From assembly GCA_910578615.1 (NCBI GenBank), contig CAJTRI010000001.1:1-64000 (forward strand): a DNA stretch of 64,000 nt. The letters are read 5' to 3'. A program made the translations under genes and the position numbers. Positions 31,858-41,269 of this stretch are shown piece by piece. The notes beneath the pieces are model-generated. The model was not told where the DNA came from and did not search any database. It worked only from the letters and a program-made list of their open reading frames with translations. The stretch comes from an uncultured Duncaniella sp. GTDB taxonomy: Bacteria; Bacteroidota; Bacteroidia; Bacteroidales; Muribaculaceae. Numbering within the stretch: the stretch's first letter is position 1; every line of letters begins with the position of its first letter.

Positions 31858-32328
31858 ATGATTGACAAGCAAGAGGTTGCGGTACTCGTTGAAAAAGCAA
31901 TCGAGAACACCGACGCTTACGTGGTCGAACTCTCTGTCTCGGCCGACAATGACATTGTGGTAGAACTTGACAGCCCCACAGGCGTGGATCTCGACTTCTG
32001 TGCCGAAGTCAGCCGCCATATCAACGAAGCTCTTGACCGTGACAAGGAGGACTACTCCCTCGAAGTAGGCACGGCATCCCTCTCCGCCCCCTTCAAGGTA
32101 AGACAGCAATATGAGAAGCATGTAGGTGACAATGTGGACATCCTCACACGCGACGGCCGCAAACTCACAGGTCTTCTGACGGCTGTGGGAGATGACGGAG
32201 ACTTCACAGTCGAGATCACCCGCAAAGTCAAGGAAGCCGGCGAGAAGCGTCCAAGGCTCGTGGCCGTGCCGGAGACATTCAAGGTGGATGACTGCAAACA
32301 GGTCACCTATCATTTCGACTTCAAATAA
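31858..32328 (+). CDS. rimP: Ribosome maturation factor RimP
   Basis: 156 residues, needed for 30S subunit maturation. Two domains are visible: a ferredoxin-like N-terminus (VELSVSADNDIVVELDSPTGVDLDFCAEVSRHI) and an Sm-like C-terminus (NVDILTRDGRKLTGLLTAVGDD). The characteristic DYSLEVGTASLSAPFK joins them (usually E-V-S-S-P-G in other bacteria). ATG 31858 is used; an upstream start would read through the leader hairpin. It is the first gene of the conserved rimP-nusA-infB operon. Confidence 0.95.
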   Translation: MIDKQEVAVLVEKAIENTDAYVVELSVSADNDIVVELDSPTGVDLDFCAEVSRHINEALDRDKEDYSLEVGTASLSAPFKVRQQYEKHVGDNVDILTRDGRKLTGLLTAVGDDGDFTVEITRKVKEAGEKRPRLVAVPETFKVDDCKQVTYHFDFK

Positions 32329-32380
32329 CAAATACGATAAATATATTAACCAAAACGATAATATCCCCACTATATAAGTC

Positions 32381-33658
32381 ATGGCAAGAAAAGAAGAAGC
32401 CCCCAACATGGTGGAGCGTTTCGCCGAATTCAAGGAACTTAAAAACATCGACAAAACCACGATGATCAGCGTGCTTGAAGAGTCGTTCCGCAACGTACTC
32501 GCCAAGATGTTCGGTACTGACGAGAATCTGGACGTCATCATGAACCCCGACAAGGGAGACGTGCAGATCTTCCAGAACCTCGAAGTTGTTCCCGATGGCG
32601 AGGTGACCAATCCCAACCTCCAAATCTCTCTCACCGACGCCCGCGCCGATGAAGACCCGGACGTAGAGATCGGCGAGGAGCACACCAAGGAAATCTTCTT
32701 TGCCGACTTCGGACGCCGCGCCATTCTCAACCTCCGCCAGACGCTGCAATCAAAGATTCTCGACCTCCAAAAGGAAGCTATCTATGACAAGTTCAAAGAA
32801 CTTGAAGGCGAACTCGTATCGGGCGAGGTATACCAGACATGGTCACGCGAGACACTTCTTCTCGATGACGAGAAGAACGAACTGCTTCTTCCGAAGAGCG
32901 AGTCAATACCCGGCGACTTCTTCCGCAAGGGAGAGACCGTGCTGGCAGTGATACACAACGTTGACAACAAGAACAACAATCCCAAGATTACCGTCTCCCG
33001 CACCAGCGAGGCCTTCCTCCGCCGTCTCTTCGAACGCGACGTGCCCGAAATCCTCGACGGCCTCATATCCATCAAGGCCGTGGCCCGCATTCCGGGCGAA
33101 CGCGCCAAGATAGCCGTGGAAAGCTTTGACGACCGCATCGACCCCGTAGGCGCATGTGTTGGCGTGAAAGGCTCCCGAATCCACGGAATCGTGCGCGAAC
33201 TGCACAACGAGAATATCGATGTGATCAACTATACCTCCAACCCCTCACTCTTCATACAGCGCGCGCTCAGTCCCGCCAAGATATCGAGCATCCATCTTGA
33301 CGAGGAGGAAAAGAAGGCCGAGGTATTCCTCAAACCCGAGGAGGTGTCACTCGCAATCGGCAAGGGCGGTATGAATATCAAACTCGCCTCAATGCTTTCG
33401 GGATATACCGTCGACGTATACCGCGACACCCCTGAGGAGATTGACGAAGACATCTATCTCGACGAGTTCAAGGACGAGATAGACGCCTGGGTCATCGACG
33501 CCCTCAAAGACATGGGATGCGTCACTGCCAAGAACGTGCTCAACACCCCCCGTGCCGACCTCATCGAAAAAGCCGACCTCGAAGAGGAGACCGTGGACAA
33601 CGTCATCCGCATCCTCAAAGCCGAGTTCGAGGACGAGGAGGAGACTCCCGCCGAGTAA
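32381..33658 (+). CDS. nusA: Transcription termination/antitermination factor NusA
   Basis: 425 residues. The RNA-polymerase-binding N-terminal domain (about 1-125) is followed by an S1 domain (SGEVYQTWSRETLLL), then two KH domains (GVKGSRIHGIVRELHNENIDVI and IGKGGMNIKLASMLSGYTVDV). The C-terminal acidic tail after IDAWVIDALKDMG is an acidic repeat like other Bacteroidetes NusA. The protein modulates pausing and termination. It lies 52 bases after rimP and 110 bases before infB; there is no ylxR-like gene. Confidence 0.96.
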   Translation: MARKEEAPNMVERFAEFKELKNIDKTTMISVLEESFRNVLAKMFGTDENLDVIMNPDKGDVQIFQNLEVVPDGEVTNPNLQISLTDARADEDPDVEIGEEHTKEIFFADFGRRAILNLRQTLQSKILDLQKEAIYDKFKELEGELVSGEVYQTWSRETLLLDDEKNELLLPKSESIPGDFFRKGETVLAVIHNVDNKNNNPKITVSRTSEAFLRRLFERDVPEILDGLISIKAVARIPGERAKIAVESFDDRIDPVGACVGVKGSRIHGIVRELHNENIDVINYTSNPSLFIQRALSPAKISSIHLDEEEKKAEVFLKPEEVSLAIGKGGMNIKLASMLSGYTVDVYRDTPEEIDEDIYLDEFKDEIDAWVIDALKDMGCVTAKNVLNTPRADLIEKADLEEETVDNVIRILKAEFEDEEETPAE

Positions 33659-33768
33659 TACTCCCCGCTCCGTGGCACGCGCACACCACCCTCTTTCCCC
33701 GTTAACAACCAATTTAAACATCATGTGAAGCCGGCCCGCATCGTCGCGGCAGCTTCCTAAGTCAGAAT

Positions 33769-36759
33769 ATGCCGAGAATAAAGATCAGCCAAGCCGCCAA
33801 AGAATTCAACGTCTCCATCCCCACCGTGGTGGAACAGTTGCAGAAGAAAGGCATCTCAATTGATGCCACAAGCCCCAACACCCGCATTGACGAGGCTGCC
33901 TACGACATCCTTGTCGAGGCCTTCCAGCCCGACCGCAAGGAGCGTGAGCGCATCGTAAACATGCGTCACAACAAGGGCTCCGAACGCGACACCCCCGCCT
34001 CCAAGGAGGAAACACCAGCCCCCAAGGCTGAGGCTGAGACTGCTACGTCAGCCCCGGCCGTGACAGGCCCGAAGGTGATCGGACGGATACAGCTTGACAG
34101 GAATAACAATCCCGTGCCGGCCACACCCGCCAAACCCGAAGCCAAGAAAGCAGAGGCTGTGAAAGAAGATAAAAAAGCCGACGAGACCAAGACCGTCACG
34201 GAAGTGAAGAAGGAGGCAGCGCCTGCCCCCGCACCCGTGTCTGCCCCAAAGGCCGAGACCGCTGTCACAACCGCCCCTGTAAAGGAAGAAGTAAAAAAAG
34301 TTGAAGAAGTGAAAACAACCCCCGAAGCTCCCGCCCGGAAAGTTGAAGAAGTGAAGAAGACGACCGAGACCCCCGCTGTGGAGAAGAAAGCCCCCGCATC
34401 ACCTCAGGCCGCAGAACCCAAGGCCGAGGCTCCGGCACAGGCCGCGTCTCCCGCCGAACCGGAAGTATTCCGCTATTCCCCCGAACCCCAGGTGGCAGGC
34501 CCCAAGGTGGTGGGCCACATAGACCTCGCCACACTTAACCAGTCAACCCGCCCCAAGAAAAAGACCAAGGAGGAGCGACGCAACGAACGCGCCGGAGCCA
34601 ACCGTGGCAACACTCAGGGTGCTGCCGGACAGGCCGGAGCGAACTCCCGCAAGAAGCGCCAGCGCATCGGCGGCAAGGAGAAAATCGACATCGAGAAGGC
34701 CGGAAACCAGAACACAGGGGGCAACAATAACAACAATAGCAACAACAACCGCCAAGGCCAAGGCGGCGGAAACCGCCAGAACCAAGGTGGAAACGACCGT
34801 GGAGGACGCGGAGGCAAGGATCGCAACAAGCGTGCCCAAGTACACACCGAGGTAAGCGAGGAAGACGTACAGAAGCAGGTAAAGGAAACTCTCGCCCGCC
34901 TTACTTCCAAGGACAAGGCTCTGAAGAAGGGGGCCAAATGGCGCAAGGAGAAGCGCGAAGCCTTCGCCCGCAACGCCCACGAGGCGGCCGAGGAAGCAGC
35001 AGCAGAAAGCAAGGTGCTCAAACTCACCGAGTTCGTGACTGCCAACGACCTCGCAATAATGATGGACGTGCCCATCAACAACGTCATAGCCACCTGTATG
35101 AACCTCGGCGTAATGGTGTCCATCAACCAGCGTCTTGATGCCGAGACCATCAACATCGTGGCCGAGGAGTTCGGCTACAAGACCGAATACGTGTCGGCCG
35201 AGGTTGTAGAGGCCATCCAGCAGGACGAGGATTCCGAGGAGGAACTTGTGTCACGTCCCCCCATCGTGACCGTAATGGGCCACGTAGACCACGGCAAGAC
35301 ATCGCTACTCGACTACATACGCAACGCCAACGTGATAGCCGGCGAGGCCGGAGGCATCACCCAGCACATCGGCGCCTACAATGTCAAGCTGGCTGACGGA
35401 CGCCACATCACATTCCTTGACACCCCGGGCCACGAGGCATTCACCGCCATGCGTGCACGTGGAGCCAAGGTCACCGACCTCTGTATCATCATCGTGGCCG
35501 CAGACGACAACGTAATGCCACAGACCATCGAGGCCATCAACCACGCCTCAGCTGCCGGCGTGCCCATCGTATTCGCCATCAACAAGATAGACAAACCTGC
35601 CGCCAACCCCGACAAAATCAAGGAGGAGCTGGCCCAGATGAACTACCTCGTGGAGGAATGGGGCGGCAAATACCAGTCACAGGACATCTCCGCCAAGAAA
35701 GGCATCGGTGTGGACGAGCTGATGGAGAAAGTGCTTCTCGAAGCCGAAATGCTCGAACTCCGCGCCAACCCCGACCGCCGAGCCACAGGTTCCATCATCG
35801 AATCGTCTCTTGACAAGGGACGCGGATATGTGGCAACAGTCCTCGTACAGAACGGCACCCTCAGAGTCGGTGACGTAATACTTGCCGGCACACACTTCGG
35901 ACGCGTGAAGGCCATGTTCAACGAACGTAACCAGCGCATAAAGGAGGCCGGCCCTGCCGAACCGGCCTTGATTCTCGGCCTAAACGGCGCCCCCACCGCA
36001 GGAGACACCTTCAACGTCATGGAGACCGAGCAGGAAGCCCGCGAGATTGCCTCCAAACGAGAGCAGCTGCAACGCGAACTCGGGTTGCGCACGGCAAAGC
36101 GTACCACCCTCGAAGAGATCGGACGCCGCCGCGCCATCGGAAACTTCCACGAGCTAAACATCATCGTCAAAGGCGACGTGGACGGCTCCATCGAGGCTCT
36201 TTCCGACTCACTCATCAAGCTGTCAACCGAGGAGGTCAAGGTCAACGTACTCCACAAGGCCGTCGGCGCCATCTCCGAAAGCGACGTCACCCTTGCCGCC
36301 GCCTCAGACGCCATCATCATCGGCTTCCAGGTACGCCCCTCACAGGCTGCACGCCGTGCCGCCGAACATGACGGTGTGGAAATCCGCCTCTACTCGGTCA
36401 TCTATCAGGCCATCGAGGAGGTCAAGGACGCCATGGAAGGTATGCTGGCACCCGAGATAAAGGAAGAGGTCATCGGCACCGCAGAAGTGTTGCAGACATT
36501 CCACATCTCCAAGGTGGGCACTATTGCCGGAGCAATCATTCGCGAAGGCAAGATCAAACGCGGCTGCAAGGTGCGCCTCATCCGCGACGGAATCGTGCGC
36601 TACACAGGAGAGCTTGGCTCACTGAAACGCATGAAGGACGACGTAAAGGAAGTGACCTCGGGCTACGACTGCGGTCTCTCGGTAGCCGGCTACAACGACA
36701 TACAGGAAGGCGACATCATCGAGGGATTCGAAGAAGTAGAAGTAAAGAAGTCCTTGTAA
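33769..36759 (+). CDS. infB: Translation initiation factor IF-2
   Basis: 996 residues. A long low-complexity Ala/Pro/Lys/Glu-rich N-terminal region (about residues 70-280, with repeated VEEVKKT-like motifs and an Asn-rich NNNNSNNN tract near 315) is normal for IF-2, and the G domain follows: [16 protein letters not shown] (G1), [19 protein letters not shown] (G3), NKIDKP (G4) and SAKKG (G5). The C-terminal domains bind initiator tRNA. The N-terminal IF-2 domain is recognised by [26 protein letters not shown]. End of the operon; it delivers fMet-tRNA to the 30S subunit. Confidence 0.97.
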   Translation: MPRIKISQAAKEFNVSIPTVVEQLQKKGISIDATSPNTRIDEAAYDILVEAFQPDRKERERIVNMRHNKGSERDTPASKEETPAPKAEAETATSAPAVTGPKVIGRIQLDRNNNPVPATPAKPEAKKAEAVKEDKKADETKTVTEVKKEAAPAPAPVSAPKAETAVTTAPVKEEVKKVEEVKTTPEAPARKVEEVKKTTETPAVEKKAPASPQAAEPKAEAPAQAASPAEPEVFRYSPEPQVAGPKVVGHIDLATLNQSTRPKKKTKEERRNERAGANRGNTQGAAGQAGANSRKKRQRIGGKEKIDIEKAGNQNTGGNNNNNSNNNRQGQGGGNRQNQGGNDRGGRGGKDRNKRAQVHTEVSEEDVQKQVKETLARLTSKDKALKKGAKWRKEKREAFARNAHEAAEEAAAESKVLKLTEFVTANDLAIMMDVPINNVIATCMNLGVMVSINQRLDAETINIVAEEFGYKTEYVSAEVVEAIQQDEDSEEELVSRPPIVTVMGHVDHGKTSLLDYIRNANVIAGEAGGITQHIGAYNVKLADGRHITFLDTPGHEAFTAMRARGAKVTDLCIIIVAADDNVMPQTIEAINHASAAGVPIVFAINKIDKPAANPDKIKEELAQMNYLVEEWGGKYQSQDISAKKGIGVDELMEKVLLEAEMLELRANPDRRATGSIIESSLDKGRGYVATVLVQNGTLRVGDVILAGTHFGRVKAMFNERNQRIKEAGPAEPALILGLNGAPTAGDTFNVMETEQEAREIASKREQLQRELGLRTAKRTTLEEIGRRRAIGNFHELNIIVKGDVDGSIEALSDSLIKLSTEEVKVNVLHKAVGAISESDVTLAAASDAIIIGFQVRPSQAARRAAEHDGVEIRLYSVIYQAIEEVKDAMEGMLAPEIKEEVIGTAEVLQTFHISKVGTIAGAIIREGKIKRGCKVRLIRDGIVRYTGELGSLKRMKDDVKEVTSGYDCGLSVAGYNDIQEGDIIEGFEEVEVKKSL

Positions 36760-36849
36760 GACGGTCTGTCCGGGAGGATCATAGGACATGATTCACGGAT
36801 AATATCCGGCCATATTCTATGACCTCAGATATCCCACCAGAATGATGTC

Positions 36850-37326
36850 ATGACCATACATCTCAACATAGGAAGCAATCGCGGCCACCGCCGGACTCTT
36901 ATAGAGCGGGCGGTGGCCGCCCTGCGTTCCGCCATACCCGGAACCCTCAGACGCTCGGATTTTATAGAGACCGAGCCGTGGGGTTTCGAATCACCCAACC
37001 GCTTCCTTAATCTCGGAGTCGCAATAGAGCCTGATACCCCCATAGACCCGCTTGATATTCTCGCCATAACAGCGAGCGTGGAACGCTCCATCAGCCATAT
37101 CCCACACCGCGATGCCACAGGAGGTTATGCCGACAGGGAGATAGATATAGACATCATAGCCGTTGACCGCGTCATCGTCAACAATCCGCGCCTCATCCTC
37201 CCTCACCCACGAGCCGCAGAACGGGATTTCGTAATAATACCGCTCCGCAGTCTCGACCCCTCCACAGCCGAATGGCTCCTTCAAGAACACATATCCGCCT
37301 CACAAAACCATCCAAGACATGATTGA
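36850..37326 (+). CDS. folK: HPPK, folate biosynthesis
   Basis: 158 residues; 2-amino-4-hydroxy-6-hydroxymethyldihydropteridine diphosphokinase, which pyrophosphorylates the pterin before joining with pABA. Motifs: LNIGSNRGHR, ETEPWGFES, REIDIDIIAVD (the Mg and ATP-binding DID), and LILPHPRAAERDFVIIPL. The start overlaps nothing; its stop overlaps the following glycosyltransferase by eight bases. No folP/folB is adjacent. It lies 90 bases after infB. Confidence 0.94.
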   Translation: MTIHLNIGSNRGHRRTLIERAVAALRSAIPGTLRRSDFIETEPWGFESPNRFLNLGVAIEPDTPIDPLDILAITASVERSISHIPHRDATGGYADREIDIDIIAVDRVIVNNPRLILPHPRAAERDFVIIPLRSLDPSTAEWLLQEHISASQNHPRHD

Positions 37327-38329
37327 CAACACCACCGTCATCATCCCGGCCCACAACCGTCCCGAAAGACTCCAACGGCTGCTGGACTACTACCGTGGAA
37401 CCGGCATAAAAATCATTATTCCCGACTCGTCAACCGACATATTCAAAGGAACCTACGATGACTCGCAGGTGACCTACATCCATCTTCCGGGAATGCACTT
37501 CCTGCTCAAAATACGCGAGATACTACCCCTCATAGCCACCCCGTATGTGCTCTATTGCGCCGATGATGATTTCGCCGTCCCGGAAGGGATATCCGAATGT
37601 GCCGCGTTCCTCGACCGAAACCCGTCTTACAGCATAGCCCAGGGCCACTATCTCACATTCGTCCCTGACAGAGGAAGGGTTAGGTTCTATCCGAGATACA
37701 TACGCAACTTCGACAACCGCATCACCGGGCAGAACGCCGCCACGCGACTGCCCCGGCAGAAAGGGATGTATGCGTCCATGCTCTACGGGCTGACACGCAC
37801 AAGTATTTTCAAGGAGATTTATGGCTACTGCTTTGACATAGACGGCTCCCTACGCTTCCGCAACCTGTTCCTCGCCGAAGAATTTTTCAACCACTCCATG
37901 CTCATCCATGGCGAATATGCTACACTCCCCTGCTTTTTCAGTGCCCGGGAACGCATACCCGGTTCGGCCACCACGACCACAGTCCCGCTGGACATTGTAA
38001 AAAACGATCCCGCCTACCGTCAGGAATTTGACGGATTCATCCACGCCCTCGGACTCATGCTCTCACACAGGGAGGGACTTACTGTGGATGATGCCGAACA
38101 GATTATCCGGCAAGTCTCCCTCTCTCCCGCCGATACCGCACCGATTACCTTCAAACGACGTGTCAACGCCTTCTTAGGACGCCACCGATGGCTGGGATGG
38201 GCCTCACGGCTGTCAGACATGCGCTACAACCAGAAAGGACTCCGCGCCGTAAAAGGGATGCCCAGCTATCCATGCGACCATCCCGTCCCCGCCACCGACG
38301 CAATCATCCGCGCCGTAAAAGGACAATAA
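37319..38329 (+). CDS. Glycosyltransferase, TIGR00180 family
   Basis: 336 residues. N-terminal GT-A fold: TTVIIPAHNRPERLQRLLDYYRG, then YVLYCADDDFAVPEG, the DDD-type metal site. The TIGR00180 family is small and uncharacterised; its members are linked with surface glycans in Bacteroidetes. It overlaps folK by eight bases, so it may be co-translated although the functions are unrelated. The C-terminal region (TFKRRVNAFLGRHRWLGWASRL) is basic and may be membrane-associated. Confidence 0.85.
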   Translation: MIDNTTVIIPAHNRPERLQRLLDYYRGTGIKIIIPDSSTDIFKGTYDDSQVTYIHLPGMHFLLKIREILPLIATPYVLYCADDDFAVPEGISECAAFLDRNPSYSIAQGHYLTFVPDRGRVRFYPRYIRNFDNRITGQNAATRLPRQKGMYASMLYGLTRTSIFKEIYGYCFDIDGSLRFRNLFLAEEFFNHSMLIHGEYATLPCFFSARERIPGSATTTTVPLDIVKNDPAYRQEFDGFIHALGLMLSHREGLTVDDAEQIIRQVSLSPADTAPITFKRRVNAFLGRHRWLGWASRLSDMRYNQKGLRAVKGMPSYPCDHPVPATDAIIRAVKGQ

Positions 38330-38450
38330 CAATAAAGGCCGGAACAAAGAGATCGTGGAAACAAGACAAGCAATCTCTCAAAACACATAAAGCCGATGGA
38401 AAAAGCGGAAAATAGTATGCTGTCACGAGCTGAGGAAAGAAAATAATAGC

Positions 38451-38458
38451 TACCTTTG
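38451..38458 (+). promoter_or_regulatory. Promoter -7 box for the MFS exporter
   Basis: TACCTTTG, 27 bases before ATG 38486. Confidence 0.6.
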
Positions 38459-38485
38459 CCCCGTTTCTTCCAAAAACAGAGCATC

Positions 38486-39706
38486 ATGACAAATCATACC
38501 GACCGTTCCGGCCGCCACGTCTTCCCGCTGATACTCCTGACCGTGGCCGGATTCACATTCAATACATCCGAACTAATCCCCATAGGCCTCCTCACCGATA
38601 TTTCCGCTGACTTCGGCATCACGGAGGCTCGCGCCGGACTCCTCATCACAGTCTATGCATGGGTAGTGGCGATGATGTCGCTTCCTCTCATGCTTCTATT
38701 TGCCAAATGGGACTACCGCCGACTCATGATGTGGGTGATAGGTGTCTTTTTCTTCTCCCACATCGGCTCGGTCATATCCACGGGCTACTATACGCTCATG
38801 GCCTCCCGTATAGGGGTGGCCCTCGCCCACTCCCTCTTCTGGGCCATAGCCCCAGCCATGGCCGTGGCTGTGACTCCGCCCGAGAAAAGGGCCACGGCAC
38901 TGAGCACGCTTGTTGCCGGAGGCGGGATAGCCCTAATTGCCGGACTCCCACTCGGACGCATACTCGGACTCATTGCCGGATGGAGGGCTACACTGGGAGT
39001 CCTCGGACTTCTTGCCGGACTCGTATGGCTGGGACTACGGTTCCGCTTCCCTTCACTCCCTCAGCCAGACCGCTCGGAAAGCCGCAGGGCCATGCTCTCC
39101 TCGCTCGTCCACTGCCGCCCGCTACTGATGATATACCTCATGACGGCGGTGATAGTCACCGGCCACTACACCGGCTATTCCTACATAGAACCATTCATGG
39201 CTCGTGTGGCCGGGATGGCCTCGTCTGCCATTACCTTCACCCTCGCCCTCTTCGGAGTGGCCGGACTCCTCGGCAGCTACATCATGTCGCGCTGGTTCAT
39301 GCGCTATCCTCGCCGCCTCATCCTCGGGTCGTGTTTCGGTCTTCCGCTGACCATGCTCCTCATCCTCCCGCTGACCGACATCCACCCGCTGCTGCTCTGC
39401 GCGGTCTGCATCCTCTGGGGCATGGCGATGACCATATTCAACATCTCCTTCCAGAACGAGATAGTCACCCTATTCCCGTCCGACTCGGCCGTGCCAATGA
39501 GCTTCTACTCAGGCATCTTCAATCTCGGCATCGGCGCCGGAGCCTTCGTGGGCGGTCTTGCTGTCGATCACGGCTTCATCGATGAGATCGGCTACATAGG
39601 AGGAGTCATCGCCCTGTGTGCCGCCACCTACTGCTTCTTCTTCTACATGCCTCTCCGCAGAGAGAGTCCCGCCCCTGTCTCCGAAGTCTCCAATCACTCA
39701 GCATAG
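38486..39706 (+). CDS. MFS sugar-efflux-like transporter (SotB/YdeA type)
   Basis: 406 residues with about twelve membrane helices. The N-terminus has FTFNTSELIPIGLLTDISADFGITEARAG (split motif, typical of DHA1-type sugar efflux MFS), then the usual helix 2-3 loop LLFAKWDYRRLM and a later PLGRILGLIAGWRATL, corresponding to MFS motif C. It is a proton-driven exporter, probably of sugars, arabinose-like compounds or drugs; substrate not predictable. It has its own promoter. An RND pump operon follows after 322 bases. Confidence 0.85.
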   Translation: MTNHTDRSGRHVFPLILLTVAGFTFNTSELIPIGLLTDISADFGITEARAGLLITVYAWVVAMMSLPLMLLFAKWDYRRLMMWVIGVFFFSHIGSVISTGYYTLMASRIGVALAHSLFWAIAPAMAVAVTPPEKRATALSTLVAGGGIALIAGLPLGRILGLIAGWRATLGVLGLLAGLVWLGLRFRFPSLPQPDRSESRRAMLSSLVHCRPLLMIYLMTAVIVTGHYTGYSYIEPFMARVAGMASSAITFTLALFGVAGLLGSYIMSRWFMRYPRRLILGSCFGLPLTMLLILPLTDIHPLLLCAVCILWGMAMTIFNISFQNEIVTLFPSDSAVPMSFYSGIFNLGIGAGAFVGGLAVDHGFIDEIGYIGGVIALCAATYCFFFYMPLRRESPAPVSEVSNHSA

Positions 39707-40028
39707 CCCCGTCAGAGATGGCTGTCGGAGACGGACACGCGTCCAAGAGACATGCATCCGGCGGTATTAACTTAACTTTTTTAACTTATTACTTTTTTTA
39801 ACTCGATCGGCATGACGTCAGTTGGTCATTATGTCCACATTTGAGTGATTTTTGGCCAATTAGCCAAAAAAAGTTGGGTTATTTCTCCAAAAATTCATAT
39901 AAATAAAGTAACTTTGCATGTTAAAACACACCCGATTGTTAATGCTATTAACAATTAGGTGTTTAAATTTATATTGCCGGAAATTCATCAAAACAGGTAT
40001 AATAATAAGACGAAAAAGAGAAAGAAAC
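39707..40028 (+). promoter_or_regulatory. Regulatory region of the RND efflux operon
   Basis: AT-rich and gene-free. It holds TTTTTGGC-CAATTA-GCCAAAAA (39849-39870), the promoter box TAACTTTG (39909-39916) and, just after the predicted start, the exact dyad ATTGTTAAT-GCT-ATTAACAAT (39935-39955) inside a wider AAACAC/GTGTTT repeat. The last dyad is placed like a TetR-type operator. Confidence 0.6.
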
Positions 40029-41213
40029 ATGAAATCCATCTCTTCAACACTCGGCAGCATCGGGCTGCTCGTCGCTTCGGCGGCCATGATCACAGGGTGC
40101 TCGAACAACTCCGGGCAACAGCAGATGCAGATGTCGGCTCCTGAAATCGCCACCATCACGCTCTCACCCCAAAAGGCCAATCTCGAAACGACCTTCCCCG
40201 CCACCATTCAGGGCAAGACCGACATCGCCATCCGCCCGCAGGTGACAGGGTTCATCACCAAGGTACATGTCGACGAGGGCCAGCACGTCCGCAAGGGTCA
40301 GGCTCTCTTCACCCTCGACCAGGTACAGTTCAACGCAGCCGTAGACCAGGCCCGCGCACAGGTCAACTCCGCCCAGACAGCCGTCAACACCGCACGCATG
40401 ACCGCTGACTCCAAGAAAACCCTGTTAGAGAAAAACATCATCTCGCAATACGAGTACCAGCTTGCCCAGAACAGCCTTCAGCAGGCCGAGTCACAGCTTG
40501 CCACAGCAAAGGCCGCACTCGTGAACGCCCAGAAGAATCTCGCCTACACCGTGGTCACCTCTCCGAGCGACGGCGTTGTCGGCACCATCCCCAACCGCGA
40601 AGGCTCTCTGGCAAGTCCCTCGTCGGCCATGCCCCTCACCACTGTCAGCGACAATTCTGAGGTATATGCCTACTTCTCACTTACCGAGAAAGACCTTCTC
40701 GCCCTCTCCAAGAGCGGCGCTACCTCTCTCGACGCGGCCATCAAGTCGATGCCCGAAGTCCAGCTCCGACTTTCCGACGGTACCCTCTATCCCCTCTCAG
40801 GCAAAGTGGCCACCGTCTCGGGCGTGATTGACAACAACACCGGCTCTTCAAGCGTGCGCGCACTCTTCAACAACCCCAACGGCATACTCCGCAGTGGCGG
40901 AACAGGCGTAATCGTGATGCCCGCCGACCGCGAGGCCGCCATCATGATTCCACAGAAGGCCACTTTCGAACTGCAAGACAAAAAGTTCGTATATCTCGTA
41001 AATGACTCCAACAAGGTAGTCTCCACCCCCGTCACAATCGACCCCATCAACGACGGCAAGAACTTCGTAGTGACCTCAGGTCTCAAAGCCGGTGACCGCA
41101 TCGCGATCGAAGGCGTCGGCACACGTCTTTCTGACGGTCTCACCATCACTCCCACAGATCCCTCTGCGGCTCCCGCCGCCGGACAGCCCCAAGCCCCCCA
41201 GACAGGAAAATAA
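40029..41213 (+). CDS. RND efflux periplasmic adaptor (membrane fusion protein)
   Basis: A 394-residue lipoprotein (signal peptide GLLVASAAMITGC, lipobox ITGC). Domains run in the usual order: lipoyl half (RPQVTGFITKVHVDEGQHVRKGQALF), a long alpha-helical hairpin (ARAQVNSAQTAVNTARMT to LATAKAALVNAQKNL), the second lipoyl half (VVTSPSDGVVGTIPNREGSL) and beta-barrel and membrane-proximal domains. It links inner-membrane permease to outer-membrane channel. ATG 40029 starts the signal peptide. First gene of the tripartite operon, 56 bases ahead of the permease. Confidence 0.95.
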   Translation: MKSISSTLGSIGLLVASAAMITGCSNNSGQQQMQMSAPEIATITLSPQKANLETTFPATIQGKTDIAIRPQVTGFITKVHVDEGQHVRKGQALFTLDQVQFNAAVDQARAQVNSAQTAVNTARMTADSKKTLLEKNIISQYEYQLAQNSLQQAESQLATAKAALVNAQKNLAYTVVTSPSDGVVGTIPNREGSLASPSSAMPLTTVSDNSEVYAYFSLTEKDLLALSKSGATSLDAAIKSMPEVQLRLSDGTLYPLSGKVATVSGVIDNNTGSSSVRALFNNPNGILRSGGTGVIVMPADREAAIMIPQKATFELQDKKFVYLVNDSNKVVSTPVTIDPINDGKNFVVTSGLKAGDRIAIEGVGTRLSDGLTITPTDPSAAPAAGQPQAPQTGK

Positions 41214-41269
41214 TCCGGCTGGGACAAGGAAATGTTCGCTAACATACCATCCAATAATCTTGCATCCCA

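Noticed and set aside
38659..39585. 308-codon plus frame within the MFS gene
   Set aside because: Out-of-frame translation of a membrane protein, His/Arg/Pro-rich, no motif; explained by codon bias.
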